The notes beneath the pieces are model-generated. The model saw nothing but the letters and a program-made list of their open reading frames with translations, was not told the DNA's origin and searched no databases. Shown here piece by piece: positions 11,101-17,634 of a DNA stretch of 37,500 bases. How positions within the stretch are numbered: the first letter of the stretch is position 1; each line of letters opens with the position of its first letter. This DNA is from Symbiodinium natans (lineage: Eukaryota > Sar > Dinophyceae > Suessiales > Symbiodiniaceae): the NCBI GenBank assembly GCA_905221605.1, contig CAJNDS010001236.1:1-37500 (forward strand). The letters are read 5' to 3'. Both the position numbers and the translations under genes were made by a program.

Positions 11101-14100
11101 AGGACCATCGGGGTCAGGGTCGGGTTTTGGGCGAGTTTCTCAACTCGACAGTTGCAGTACACATATATATATATACACACATAATATATGAAGATGTGTT
11201 TTCAGGAATCGCTCTGAAACTCGGCTCCCCTAGTTTCTCCCAAAACCTGCCTAACCCAGAATCCGAGGTCAAGGGGGACTTGGTTAAGGGGTGTAGGGGT
11301 TTAGGGGGTTTAGGGGGCTTAGGGGGCTTAGGGGGCTTAGGGGTTTAGGGGTTTAGGGGTTCAATGGTCAAGGGCTTAGGGGCTTAGGGGTTAGGGTGGG
11401 AGTCGGGGTTTGCAGGGTTTGGGGGCTTTGGGGGCTTTGGGGCTTTGGGGCTTTGGTTTGGGGGGCTTGGAGTCTCCGAGGTTGTGGTCAGCGGCGCGAC
11501 GGGCAGCGGCAAGACCACGCAGGCATCTCGTGTTTGCGGTGGGGAGTCGGGCTTAGGGTTTAGGGTTTAGGGTTTGGGTTTAGGGTTTAGGGCTTAGGGT
11601 TTTGGGTTTAGGGTTTAGGGCTTAGAGTTTAGGGTTTAGGGTTTAGGGTTTTAACATACATGTGAGAGCTACAATCCAACATGTTCCATTCAAGTGCGTA
11701 CTGGGCCTTCGTGTGTCTTGTGCAAAGATGGCGTGGGAGAAGTTCAGGGTTTGCTTGTCTCGGAATCGATGCGGTGAGCGTAACCTCAAGCTGGAGCTCG
11801 GCGGATGGAATAAGTGAAGTGGACACACCTCATTAGTTCGTCTCGGCTGTTAAACACAACCTATGTGCCAAATACCTAGATGCGCTTGACATGTACCCCA
11901 AAGCGCATTCACAAAATCACAAGCCACAAAGTAGAAACCCTGCAAAGCGAAAGTGTACAAATAGGTAAGGCAAGTCCTTACACATCCTGAACACTAAACT
12001 CCAAATCCCTATGAACTCTAGAATCTATAAACCCGAACTCACTCTGCTGTTAAATGCTCTAGAATCCGAGACCCCTCCACCCTGAACTCTCTCAACCCTA
12101 CAGTGGGCGGACCAAGTGGGTTTCAAAAGCCAAGCTAAAGCCCTAAAGTCCTCACTCCAGACCCTAAACCCTAAACCCTGAAGCGCAGACCTCAAACCTC
12201 AAACCCCAAACCCCAAACCTCAAACCCCAACCCTAAACCCTGAACGCCAAACCCAAAACCTCAAACCACAAACCCTAACTCTACACCGCTCCTGGTTGAG
12301 GTCCCGCAGTATGTCCTGGAGCATGCGCTGGAGGGCCCACCCGAAGCGCCGGGGCCTGAGCCGGGATTTCCATGGATGCCTTTTTGGGTCTGAAGCCTCT
12401 TGGTAGTAGGGTTTAGGGTTTGGAGTTTAGGGTTTCAAAGAGGAGTTGCAGAGTGTGTGGGGGGGGGGGGCTAGGTTTATTTGGCTATGTTTTTTGTTGG
12501 GGGGGGGGGGGTGGTTAGGTTTAGGATATGGGGGCTAGGGATGAATTACTGAAATGGTTTGCCGGGCAGGGCCTACTAGTCTGTGGCTGTTGGGGGGGTT
12601 GCAGGTTCAGGGGGTCGTCGGGGATTGGAAGCTTCGGGCGGTTTAAGAGTTTGGGGTTTGCGACTGATTGGGCTTTAAGGTTCGAGGTTAAGGGTCTAGC
12701 GTTCAAGGTGAAGGGTTTAGGGTTTAAAGTTCAGGCTGATTGGGCTTCAGGGTTCAAGGCTTTTTTTTTGAGTATTTGGGGGGTCGAGGGTTTGGGGTTT
12801 AAGGTTGAGTCTGCCAAGGCCCCTGCCGCAGATCATCGTCACGGAGCCGCGGCGGATTTCCGCAGTGCCGTGCCCAGGGAGCCTACGGTGATGCACCCAA
12901 AGCCCCTACACCCCAAAACTGCTGCGGGTTTAGGGTTTAGGGTTTAGGGTTTAGGGTTTAGGGTTTAGGGTTTAGGGTTTAGGGTTTAGGGTTTAGGGTT
13001 TAGGGTTCAGGGAAACCGGAACCCGAATCACTGAGAGTTTCCCTGAGAGTCTCGACCCCATGTGTGGGGCCAAAAGTACGGCCTGTAGGCTTTCCAGACC
13101 GCAGGGTTTAGGGTTTAGGGTTTAGGGTTTAGGGTTTAGGGTGTAGGGTGTAGGGTGTAGGGTTTAGGGTAAGGGTTTAGGGTTTAGGGTTGGATTCAGG
13201 GTGTAGAGTGTGGGATGCCCAACAGGCCTGCTGTACGCCCCGAAGCCCTACCTAAAGCCCTGAACCCTTGAAGAGCCCCCGAGAGAAAGCATCCCTCAAA
13301 GCCTGAAGCCCTGAACCCTAAGTTGCCCCCTGGAAGTCTCAAACACCCGAAACCCCAAGCGCTAAACCCTAGCCCTAAACCCTAAACCCTAAACCCTGAA
13401 CCCCTAGAACCCTAAAACCCTAAAACCCTTAAACCCTCTAAACCCCCTAAGCCCCAAAACAAGACCCCCAACAGGCCCCTGCAGCCACTCCTTTGAAGTT
13501 GGAGTTCTCTTCCCCTCGGTGACTGTGATTTAGGGTTTAGGGTTTAGGGTTGAGGGAACCCTAAACCCTAAACCCTAAACCCTAAACCCTACACTTGGGT
13601 GGAGAGGCCTCGGGCGTCTTGAAGCCGTAGAGGCTCAAGGTCTACCCCTTTCCCTCGGCCGAAACGACATGGTTGAGGTCTCCATGCCTCTTGTCTGAAG
13701 TCCTTGTTGGGGTAGGGGTTTAGGGTTTAGGGTTTAGGGTTTCGGGTTTAGGGTTTAGGGTTTAGGGTTTAGGGTTTGAGGTTTAGGGTTTAGGGTTTAG
13801 GGTTTAGGGCTTCGGAGTTAGGGTTTCAGGGTTTTAGGGTTTAGGGTTTAGGGTTTAATTAGGGTTGAGGGTTGAGGGTTTAGGGACTGAGGGTGTAGGT
13901 TTCAGGGTTAACGGGGGTTTCGAGGACAGGAAATCTACACTTTTAGTAGCGGCTCCGTGAATCAAGAAATCAACCATCCATTGAGGCTTTAACATAACCA
14001 ATCTGGCTTGTTGGACGGGAGCTTGCGGAATAATACTATGTGATGAAGGTAGTGACATGAAGGATGTGATGAAGCGAGAAAACCAGAATGAACCTGTCAT

Positions 14101-16341
14101 CTAATACTTGGGCTTTCTTATAGCGTGTGAACACAGTAGATTATTAATGTCTAGAGAGCGTAATGAATAAGGAATTTGTAAGGAACGAATGAGACGCACG
14201 AAATTGCGAAATGAATGAGCGCCCGAATGCAGGAAATTTAATTGTAATTTAAGGGCGCTTTATAAGTTAGCTGTGTCACTTTCATTTCCATTATTCCCGC
14301 GTCTTTGTCTTTTATTACGCGGGGATACTAATAATTCCAGTTGTAGATTTGGGGTACCCGACGCCCTAAGCCCTCTCCCCGCACTAGAGCTGGCGTTGCA
14401 AGCAAACCCTGACGGACTGGGCTTAACCCTAGCCTACACCCTAAACCTCAAACCCTAAACCCTAAACCCTAAACCCTAAACCCTAAACCCTAAACCCTAT
14501 ACCCTAAACCCTAAACCCTAAACCCTAAACCCTAAACCCTAAACCCTAAAGTTCAGGGTTTAGGGCTCTTTCGGGGCTCCGCTCTTCTTGATCTTTAAAT
14601 AGTTCAGGCCTCCTGCGGTTTAGGGCCTCAGGGCCTGACGTTTAGGGTTTCAGGGCTTCAGGTTTCGGCCTGGAGGCCTCGTGTTTGAGGTTTCAGGCTC
14701 CAGGATTTAGGGCATCAGGGTTTCAGGCCTGGTGTTTCGGTTTCAGGGTTCCGGCCTGGGGTTTAGGGTTTCAGGGCCTCAGACCCTGCGGTTTAGGGCC
14801 TCAAGGCCCTGAGGTTTTTCAGGCTGAGGTTTCGGCTCCAGGATTTAGGGTTGCAGGGCTTCAGGCCTGGGGTTTAGGGTCAGGCCCTGGGGTTTAGGTT
14901 TCAGGGTGCAGTGCCTGGGGTTTAGGGTTTTAAGGCTTCTGGCGTTTAGGGTTCCAGGGTCCAGGGTTTAGGGGGCCTGGGGTTCAGGGGTTCAGGGCCT
15001 CAAGGGCCTGCGGTTTGGGGTTTCAGGGCCTCAGAGCCTGGGGTTTAGGGTTTCAGGGCCTCAAGACCTGGGGGGTTAGGCGGCTTGAGTTAAGGTGTGC
15101 CTGGTGCTGCGGTGTGATTGTTTTGCTTATTGGCTCGCTGAAGAGAAAAACAAACCTTCGATTTTCTTAATGGTATGGGATTCCTTGGGCGGGTGTATTT
15201 TTCCAGCTAAACCCTTAACCCGAAACCCCAAACCCAATGCTTGCTCGTGGCGGTGAGGCTGAAACTGTGAGCGATGCCCATGCGCCTGCTTCCTGGCGGC
15301 TTTTTGGGAACCCTTGAAACCCCCCCCCAAAGCCCCAAACAAAACACCGAGGGTCAGGGTTTAGGGATTTGGGTTTAGGGTTTAGGGCTTAGGGCTGAGG
15401 GCTCAATTAGGGCTCAGGGCTTAGGGCTTAGTGCTTGGGTCTTCGGTTCGGTTCGGAGTTTCGGGTTCAGGGTTGAGCCCTCAACGTCACAAGCAACACC
15501 TAAAGGCCCGAGCCTCATCCCCCCAAACCTTGCCCAAGAGTGCAGTATTGAATATGAAGGGGAAGGGAGGTACTCTATTGGGAGGCTTGGGGACTCTACC
15601 AAGCGCAGAACTTCTAAACCTCAACCCCTAACCCCTAACCCCTAAACCACTGAACCCCAAACCCCCAAACCCCAAACCTTAATCCCCAGACCCTAAACCC
15701 CCAACCCTAAACCCTAAACCCTAAACCCTAAATCCTAAACCCTAAACCCTAAACCCTAAACCCTAAACCCTAAACCCTAAACCCTAAACCCCAAACCCTA
15801 AACCCTAAACCCTAGGTCCCTTGTGGCGCTCCATGCCGCCCTGGCAGCGGCCCCGGTTTGTAGGAGTCAGAATGACTGCATACGTGTCTGAGGTTTAGGG
15901 TTTAGGGTTTAGCGTTTAGGGTTTAGGGTTTAGGGTTTAGGTATGGGGATTGATCTAAATGATGGTCACTTTGATACCCTAAACCCGAAGGAACCCCAAA
16001 GCATCCGTTTTTGGCTTAGGGTTTAGGGCTAACGCAAAAACCCAAAAACCCAAAACCCTAAAACCCTAAAACCCTAAAACCCTAAAACCCTAAAACCCTA
16101 AAACCCTAAAACCCTAAAACCCTAAAACCCTAAAACCCTAAAACCCTAAAGCCCTAAAACCCTAAACCCTAAGCCCTTGTGGAAACCCTAAACCCTCAAC
16201 CCTCAACCCTAAACCCTAAACCCTAAACCCTAAACCCTAAACCCTAAACCCTAAACCCTAAACCCTAAACCCTTAGTATAGCTTGAAGCCGCGAGTTAGG
16301 TCCTCCATGCGTCGGCGACGATTATCCAAAGCGAGCTGAAC
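2068..16341 (+). CDS. DEAH/DHX-type ATP-dependent RNA helicase, spliced, incomplete
   Basis: Gene-level entry for a multi-exon helicase read from islands between telomere-like arrays. Secure exons, in order: 10328-10382 (RQRLPVAEFREQFLRA), 11473-11522 (motif I), 12301-12345 (VPQYVLEHALE), 12832-12864 (motif Ia), 15816-15855 and 16300-16341 (motif III-like). Their order matches the DHX family, where a RxxLP segment precedes the P-loop, V-P-Q follows GKTTQ, and T-x-P-R-R-I-S-A is motif Ia. DHX proteins use ATP to remodel structured RNA or RNP. Upstream candidate exons include one ending in a dsRNA-binding-like helix. I could not find motif II (DExH), the motifs V-VI exons or a stop, so the gene may have more microexons that I missed, or it may be a truncated pseudogene. 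Most donors are GC or GT. Confidence 0.75.
2131..2280 (-). repeat. CCCCTAAAA / CCCCCTAAA variant array
   Basis: C-rich telomere-like units of 8-10 bases, imperfect, directly upstream of the exon candidate at 2293. Confidence 0.85.
2293..2361 (+). CDS. Exon with dsRNA-binding-like C-terminal helix (candidate DHX N-terminal region)
   Basis: Following GCGAG at 2288-2292 the + frame reads EPCENAKEAEHLAATLAL then MKLSE. The pattern A-K-E-A-E-x-x-A-A-x-x-A-L-x-x-L is what the last helix of a double-stranded-RNA-binding fold looks like, and such domains occur in several DHX helicases. The assignment to the helicase gene rests on strand and order only. Confidence 0.5.
2360..2530 (+). repeat. Degenerate TTTAGGG / TTTAGGGG array
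   Basis: Imperfect G-strand telomere-like units with point differences. It follows the exon candidate immediately and would lie in an intron. Confidence 0.85.
2691..2800 (-). repeat. CCCTAAA array
   Basis: About 14 near-perfect CCCTAAA heptamers with one CCCTAATTAAA interruption near 2768. Confidence 0.95.
2903..3148. repeat. Head-to-head TTTAGGG / CCCTAAA junction followed by CCCTATAAA array
   Basis: G-strand units (2907-2963) meet C-strand units (from 2969) with only GTTG between them. The C-strand part then becomes a 9-base array CCCTATAAA, about 15 copies, to 3148. Because 9 is divisible by 3, the reverse frame stays open and gives a spurious Gly-Phe-Ile repeat protein. Confidence 0.95.
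3159..3236 (+). CDS. Candidate exon, DHX gene region (LPPPSEESDRPGLQRGLPPA)
   Basis: Preceded by CCCTAG and followed by a GC donor (TGGCAG|GCTGAA), 26 codons in phase. It reads LPPPSEESDRPGLQRGLPPA then YRQRWQ, without repeat character. It lies between two arrays on the same strand as the helicase exons. The acidic and proline-rich composition fits a linker; no domain is recognised. Confidence 0.45.
3246..3780 (+). repeat. TTATAGGG, TTTAGGGGG and TTCTAGGG variant arrays
   Basis: Three successive homogenised variants: TTATAGGG/TTATGGGG (3246-3475), TTTAGGGGG nonamers (3484-3545) and TTCTAGGG (3680-3760). They are separated by degenerate telomere-like sequence. Confidence 0.9.
3897..4035 (-). 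repeat. CCCTAAA with CCCTGAA block
   Basis: Nine CCCTGAA units (about 3913-3977) embedded between CCCTAAA units, so a single A-to-G variant has spread as a contiguous block. Confidence 0.95.
4124..4283. mobile_element. Telomere-like array inside a 13-base inverted repeat
   Basis: CTTGGTAGCCCAG at 4124-4136 is the exact reverse complement of CTGGGCTACCAAG at 4271-4283. Between them lie unique arms, each containing GTGCCCTT, and a central run of about eight TTTAGGG units (4175-4229). This could be a small non-autonomous transposon that received a telomere-like array, or an inverted duplication. No clear target duplication is visible. Confidence 0.5.
4550..4674 (+). CDS. Candidate exon, unidentified
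   Basis: From AG at 4548-4549 the frame is open (VHSGPEVLSKHTPKEAANGR and YMVVSCLPR) until a stop near 4672. No motif is recognised. It sits in a unique island of about 300 bases; the rest of the island (to about 4800) shows nothing else. It may be another exon of the helicase gene or non-coding. Confidence 0.25.
4840..5060. other. AT-rich island, nothing recognised
   Basis: T-rich and A-rich stretches (4855-4900, 4977-4985) inside a GC-rich neighbourhood. The reverse frame across it has no recognised motif. Confidence 0.4.
5085..5250 (-). repeat. CCCTACA then CCCTAAA array
   Basis: Five CCCTACA units followed by about eight CCCTAAA units, preceded by degenerate CCCTAA-like sequence. Confidence 0.9.
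5430..5582. other. Unique island, nothing recognised
   Basis: Non-repeat sequence between two TTTAGGG arrays (about 5371-5430 and 5583-5635). No convincing exon is seen. Confidence 0.4.
5751..5965 (-). repeat. CCCTGAAA / CCCAGAAA octamer array then CCCTAAA
   Basis: Octamers CCCTGAAA and CCCAGAAA alternate for about 150 bases, then about eight CCCTAAA heptamers run up to the acceptor of the exon at 5969. The reverse-strand Gly-Phe-Trp-Val open frame here is a repeat artefact. Confidence 0.95.
5969..6060 (+). CDS. Candidate exon, DHX gene region (ERKKNLVRDKIVFLERLLRT)
   Basis: The island is bounded by an array ending ...ACGCAG| and by CTGCAG|G followed directly by TTTAGGG. It reads ERKKNLVRDKIVFLERLLRT then KWAARMGPP, an amphipathic helical peptide typical of coding sequence. 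The intron arrays touch both splice sites. The family is not identified from this peptide. Confidence 0.5.
6060..7020 (+). repeat. TTTAGGG, then TTTAAAGGG / TTTGAAGGG nonamer arrays, then degenerate tail
   Basis: About eight TTTAGGG units are followed by a 9-base array TTTAAAGGG (6121-6305), TTTGAAGGG (6306-6398) and TTTAAAGGG again to about 6500. It then decays into mixed telomere-like sequence to 7020. The period-9 frame is open and yields a spurious Lys-Gly-Phe / Glu-Gly-Phe protein. Confidence 0.95.
7080..7275 (-). repeat. CCCCAAA-rich array
   Basis: CCCCAAA heptamers with CCCCGAA, CCCTAAA and CCCCAAG variants. The spurious Gly-Val-Trp-Gly-Leu reverse frame comes from this unit. Confidence 0.9.
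7283..7342 (+). CDS. Candidate exon, DHX gene region (SDPRVRHTALAANLSLGSGS)
   Basis: Unique island after AAG at 7280-7282 reading SDPRVRHTALAANLSLGSGS. No family recognised, donor not resolved. Its frame and strand agree with the neighbouring candidates. Confidence 0.35.
7365..7700. repeat. TTTAGGG/TTTGGGG mixed array, then CCCCAAA/CCCTAAA array
   Basis: Degenerate G-strand units to about 7580, then C-strand units 7605-7700 running into the acceptor at 7707. Confidence 0.85.
7708..7768 (+). CDS. Candidate exon, DHX gene region (LARAHREQPDRLRAHGRLQA)
   Basis: CCCATCAG| acceptor, donor CAAGCTG|GTTTCT, peptide LARAHREQPDRLRAHGRLQA. Its 3' end is also the start of the repeated unit annotated next, so the intron appears to begin with a repeat unit. 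Confidence 0.45.
7758..8117 (+). repeat. Roughly 100-base unit repeated about four times, starting like a 5' splice site
   Basis: Related blocks begin at 7758 (GCAAGCTGGTTTCTGCTCTT), 7911 (GAAGCTTGTTTCTACTATTC), about 8012 (partial) and 8048 (GAAGCTTGTTCTACTATT). Each continues to CCCCACAA and then TTCTTCCTT..AAGGGCAAGAAAGG. The first copy contains a short telomere-like insertion (7799-7825). The first copy overlaps the splice donor of the preceding exon candidate, which suggests an intron-associated (introner-like) unit that duplicated in tandem. A related TTCTTCCTCATAAGGG fragment lies near 10608. Confidence 0.7.
8121..8200 (-). repeat. CCCTAAA array
   Basis: About ten CCCTAAA units with CCCTACA and CCCCAAA variants. 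A short TTTAGGG array follows at about 8290-8350. Confidence 0.9.
8350..8930. other. Unique sequence with scattered telomere-like units
   Basis: Non-repeat stretches (8350-8515, 8590-8800) alternate with short degenerate TTTAGGG and CCCTAAA runs. No convincing exon is seen. Confidence 0.4.
8940..9009 (+). CDS. Candidate exon, DHX gene region (NAVDPRGEDELALQEMSGDA)
   Basis: Unique island reading NAVDPRGEDELALQEMSGDA then AA, ending near a GC donor (GCGAG|GCGTTG). The acceptor is not resolved and there is no family match. Confidence 0.35.
9387..9468 (+). CDS. Exon upstream of DHX core (LRRSYEDRQTSLAKDPEFDE)
   Basis: Acceptor GCGCAG| at 9386 and donor CTCT|GTGAGA at 9469. It reads LRRSYEDRQTSLAKDPEFDE then LPPQLCS and ends in phase 0, compatible with the next exon at 10328. 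A telomere-like array begins within 12 bases of the donor. Confidence 0.5.
9473..9570 (+). repeat. TTTAGGG array
   Basis: Twelve or so near-perfect units with one TTTAAAGGG. It lies directly behind a splice donor. Confidence 0.95.
9735..9805 (-). repeat. CCCTAAA array
   Basis: About nine perfect heptamers, flanked by degenerate C-rich units. Confidence 0.95.
10050..10292 (-). repeat. CCCCAAG, CCCCAAA, then CCCTAAA array
   Basis: CCCCAAG/CCCCAAA units (10082-10190) change to CCCTAAA (10190-10292). The forward frame gives a spurious Pro-Lys-Pro-Gln repeat. Confidence 0.95.
10328..10382 (+). CDS. DHX helicase exon preceding the P-loop (RQRLPVAEFREQFLRA)
   Basis: Acceptor CTTCAGCAG|. The peptide VRQRLPVAEFREQFLRAA matches the conserved DHX lead-in, in which R-x-x-L-P is followed by a helix ending about ten residues before the P-loop. 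A GC donor (GCGGCGT|GCAGCC) gives phase 1, which agrees with the next exon at 11473. Confidence 0.75.
10419..10505. repeat. TTTAGGG array ending in a head-to-head palindrome
   Basis: Ten TTTAGGG units end in TTTAGGGAG-C-CTCCCTAAA (10486-10504), a perfect 19-base palindrome where the orientation flips. Confidence 0.95.
10510..10800. other. Unique island, nothing recognised
   Basis: Non-repeat sequence with a T run near 10641-10650. The short open frame around 10690-10760 has no recognised motif. Confidence 0.4.
10858..11062 (-). repeat. CCCTAAACTA decamer array then CCCTAAA
   Basis: Eight CCCTAAACTA units, two CCCTAAACCG units, then about 16 perfect CCCTAAA heptamers. Confidence 0.95.
11290..11460 (+). 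repeat. TTTAGGGG/CTTAGGGGG degenerate array
   Basis: Variant G-strand units (TTAGGGGGC, TTTGGGGGC) lie directly upstream of the motif I exon. Confidence 0.85.
11473..11522 (+). CDS. DHX helicase motif I exon (VVVSGATGSGKTTQ)
   Basis: This 50-base exon encodes SEVVVSGATGSGKTTQ, the Walker A box in the form specific to DEAH/DHX RNA helicases (V-x-G-x-T-G-S-G-K-T-T-Q). It binds the ATP phosphates through GK-T. Acceptor TTGGAG| and GC donor ACGCAG|GCATCT. The exon ends exactly at Gln and the next exon starts with Val-Pro-Gln, the canonical continuation. Confidence 0.88.
11555..11655 (+). repeat. TTTAGGG degenerate array
   Basis: TTTAGGG with CTTAGGG and TTTTGGG variants, in the intron after motif I. 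Confidence 0.9.
11656..12170. other. Unique intronic sequence, nothing recognised
   Basis: About 500 bases of mostly non-repeat sequence in the intron between the motif I exon and the VPQYVLEHALE exon. A 65-codon reverse frame is present without recognisable motif and is probably spurious. Confidence 0.5.
12301..12345 (+). CDS. DHX helicase exon after motif I (VPQYVLEHALE)
   Basis: Begins after GTTGAG| in phase 0 and reads VPQYVLEHALEGPPE. In DHX proteins GKTTQ is followed by V-P-Q-(Y/F)-h-L-(D/E), so this joins exactly to the previous exon. The end is placed at a GC donor (CCCGAA|GCGCCG), which restores phase 0 with the next exon. It could extend a few codons further. Confidence 0.85.
12832..12864 (+). 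CDS. DHX helicase motif Ia exon (IIVTEPRRISA)
   Basis: A 33-base microexon after GCCGCAG|, donor GCA|GTGCCG. IIVTEPRRISA corresponds to motif Ia (T-Q-P-R-R-I-S-A in most family members; Gln is Glu here). This loop contacts the nucleic-acid backbone. The following expected segment (V-A-x-R-V-A) was not found. Confidence 0.85.
12927..13205 (+). repeat. TTTAGGG arrays
   Basis: Twelve units at 12927-13008 and a second array with TGTAGGG variants at 13103-13200, separated by a 90-base unique island without a recognised exon. Confidence 0.95.
13530..13592. repeat. Head-to-head telomere-like junction
   Basis: TTTAGGG units (13530-13550) meet CCCTAAA units (from 13558) across TTGAGGGAA. Confidence 0.9.
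13711..13900 (+). repeat. TTTAGGG array with variants
   Basis: About 20 units with TTTCGGG, TTGAGGG and a TTTAATTAGGG interruption of the same kind as seen near 355-390. Confidence 0.9.
13915..14350. other. AT-rich unique island, not identified
   Basis: About 435 bases of clearly lower GC than the surroundings, without telomere-like units. The reverse frame ending at 13855 (from 14100) is open for 81 codons but only partly within the island and shows no motif I recognise. The island could be a transposon remnant or transferred organelle DNA; the sequence does not settle it. Confidence 0.45.
14430..14550 (-). repeat. CCCTAAA array with tail-to-tail junction
   Basis: About 16 CCCTAAA heptamers end in CCCTAAAGTTCAGGGTTTAGGG, an inversion of orientation with no spacer. 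Confidence 0.95.
14560..15075 (+). repeat. GC-rich CAGGGCCT-containing derivative of the TTTAGGG repeat
   Basis: The motif GGTTTAGGGTTTCAGGGCCTCAGGCCTG recurs in degenerate, higher-order form (for example near 14617, 14760, 14790, 15020 and 15043). Unlike the simple arrays the period is about 30-50 bases. The Gly-Phe-Gln frames across it look spurious. Confidence 0.75.
15080..15370. other. Unique island, nothing recognised
   Basis: Non-repeat sequence. A 71-codon reverse frame (15127-15342) has no recognised motif. C run at 15320-15328. Confidence 0.4.
15370..15620. other. Degenerate telomere-like units and unique island
   Basis: Degenerate TTAGGGC units up to 15435, then about 140 bases of unique sequence (15480-15615) with open frames on both strands but no convincing exon. 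Confidence 0.35.
15690..15812 (-). repeat. CCCTAAA array abutting a splice acceptor
   Basis: About 17 units running directly into CCCTAG|, the acceptor of the exon at 15816, so the array unit itself supplies the AG. Confidence 0.93.
15816..15855 (+). CDS. DHX helicase exon before motif III (SLVALHAALAAAP)
   Basis: Reads SLVALHAALAAAP, fitting the helix between motif II (D-E-x-H-E-R) and motif III in DHX proteins. Acceptor CCCTAG|G and GT donor CCCCG|GTTTGT, phase 0 at the end, which matches the start of the next exon. A weak match on its own; it gains support from phase and position. Confidence 0.55.
16030..16275 (-). repeat. CCCTAAAA octamer array then CCCTAAA array
   Basis: Fourteen CCCTAAAA octamers (about 16048-16165), then CCCTCAA and about ten CCCTAAA heptamers to 16272. 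Confidence 0.95.
16300..16341 (+). CDS. DHX helicase motif III-like exon (VLHASATIIQSEL)
   Basis: After GAGTTAG| the frame reads VLHASATIIQSELN. DHX motif III is V-x-L-M-S-A-T followed by an I/L-x-x-E-L stretch. Here the Met position is replaced by His-Ala (ATG is present out of frame), leaving S-A-T and E-L in register. That could be a small insertion, a degraded copy or my misreading of the splice site. The 3' end is not fixed. Confidence 0.55.
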
Positions 16342-16375
16342 GGCCCCTTGCCTTCTCTCTGTTTCATGGGGGGTT

Positions 16376-16440
16376 CAGGGTTTAGGGTTTAGGGTTTAGG
16401 GGTTTAGGGTTTAGGGTTTAGGGTTTAGGGTATAGGTTTA
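16376..16440 (+). repeat. TTTAGGG array
   Basis: About eight units with one TTTAGGGG. Confidence 0.9.
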
Positions 16441-16682
16441 AGGGTTTGCGGGTTTAGGGGTCTTTTGTTTTGGCATGGTAGGGGGCCGGTGAGGGGTTTT
16501 GCCTAGGGGGGCTTACAATTCGTAGAGTTTAGGGTTTAGGGGTTTAGAGTTCTTGTTTATGGGGCTTAGTGGCTTGGGCCAGTTGTGTCGGTTAGGGTAT
16601 TCGGGTTTAGGGCTTTGGGAGTTCGGGGTGTGGGGTTGCGGGTTGAGGGTTTGGAGCTCGGGCTTTAGGGGTTCAGTGTTGA

Positions 16683-16795
16683 GGGTTTCGGGGGTTTCGG
16701 GGGTTTCGGGGGTTTCGGGGGTTTCGGGGGTTTCGGGGGTTTCGGGGGTTTCGGGGGTTTCGGGGGTTTCGGGTGTTTCGGGGGTTTCGGGGTTT
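16683..16795 (+). repeat. TTTCGGGGG nonamer array
   Basis: About twelve TTTCGGGGG units, one with GTGTTTCGG. The period is divisible by 3, so the frame stays open as a Val-Ser-Gly repeat, which is spurious. Confidence 0.95.
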
Positions 16796-16849
16796 ACGTG
16801 ATTTAGAGGGCTTGGTCTTCGGGATTGGGAGTTCAGGGTTTCAGGGTTC

Positions 16850-17122
16850 AGCCCTAACCCCTAAACCCCTAAACCCCTAAACCCCTAAACCCCTAAACCC
16901 CTAAACCCCTAAACCCCTAAACCCCTAAACCCCTAAACCCCTAAACCTAAACCCCTAAACCCCTAAACCCCTAAACCCCTAAACCCCTAAACCCCTAAAC
17001 CCCTAAACCCCTAAACCCCTAAACCCCTAAACCCTAAACCCTAAACCCTAAACCCTAAACCCTAAACGCTAAACCCTAAACCCTAAACCCTAAACCCTAA
17101 ACCCTAAACCCTAAACCCTAAC
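16850..17122 (-). repeat. CCCCTAAA octamer array then CCCTAAA heptamer array
   Basis: About 22 CCCCTAAA octamers (16855-17030) with a single shorter unit near 16946, followed by about 12 CCCTAAA heptamers. Confidence 0.97.
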
Positions 17123-17141
17123 CTGGGGGTCTGTACCCGCA

Positions 17142-17212
17142 GACCTGCGCCGAGGAACCTCGCTCTCGCCAGCTCGTTCCTTCCGAGAGCGTGCCAGCCT
17201 CCTGGAGGCCCC
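17142..17212 (+). CDS. Candidate exon, unidentified
   Basis: ACCCGCAG| acceptor, then an island that is open in two frames (DLRRGTSLSPARSFRERASL or TCAEEPRSRQLVPSESVPAS). No family recognised. It could be a late exon of the DHX gene. Confidence 0.35.
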
Positions 17213-17364
17213 TCAACCAACGATGAACTGTGAAACCCTAAACCCTAAACCCTAAACCCTAAACCCAAAATCCTCGTTTTGTCGGTCAGGACAAAATAAG
17301 CTCCCACGAAGCCGGGAAGTCCTCCAAGTTCAAATGTTCAGACCGAGAGAGCCCCCCCAAAGGC

Positions 17365-17470
17365 TTTTTAGGGTTTAGGGGGTTTAGGGGGTTTAGGGTT
17401 TTAGGGTTTAGGGTTTAGGGTTTAGGGTTTAGGGGTTTTCGGGTTTAGGGGTTTAGGGGTTTAGCAAAGT
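17365..17470 (+). repeat. TTTAGGG/TTTAGGGGG array
   Basis: Mixed 7-9 base units. A C18 tract follows at 17512-17529. Confidence 0.9.
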
Positions 17471-17634
17471 TTAGGGTTTTGACCCTACAGGCCCTAAAGC
17501 CCCAACCCTCACCCCCCCCCCCCCCCCCCTGCCTACCGGTTTAAGGTTGTAGGCTGAGAACTAAGTAGAAGATGTTTAGAGACGTTGAGCAGGTCTTTGG
17601 CTTGAGGGTTTTTTGCGCATCTGAACTTCTAAGC

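Noticed and set aside
15127-15342. Reverse 71-codon frame as a gene
   Set aside because: No recognisable motif, and it crosses a C tract. Frames of this length are expected by chance in this GC-rich sequence.
16553-16801. Forward frame ending in a Val-Ser-Gly repeat
   Set aside because: The repeat part is the TTTCGGGGG array and the preceding part is degenerate TTTAGGG sequence.
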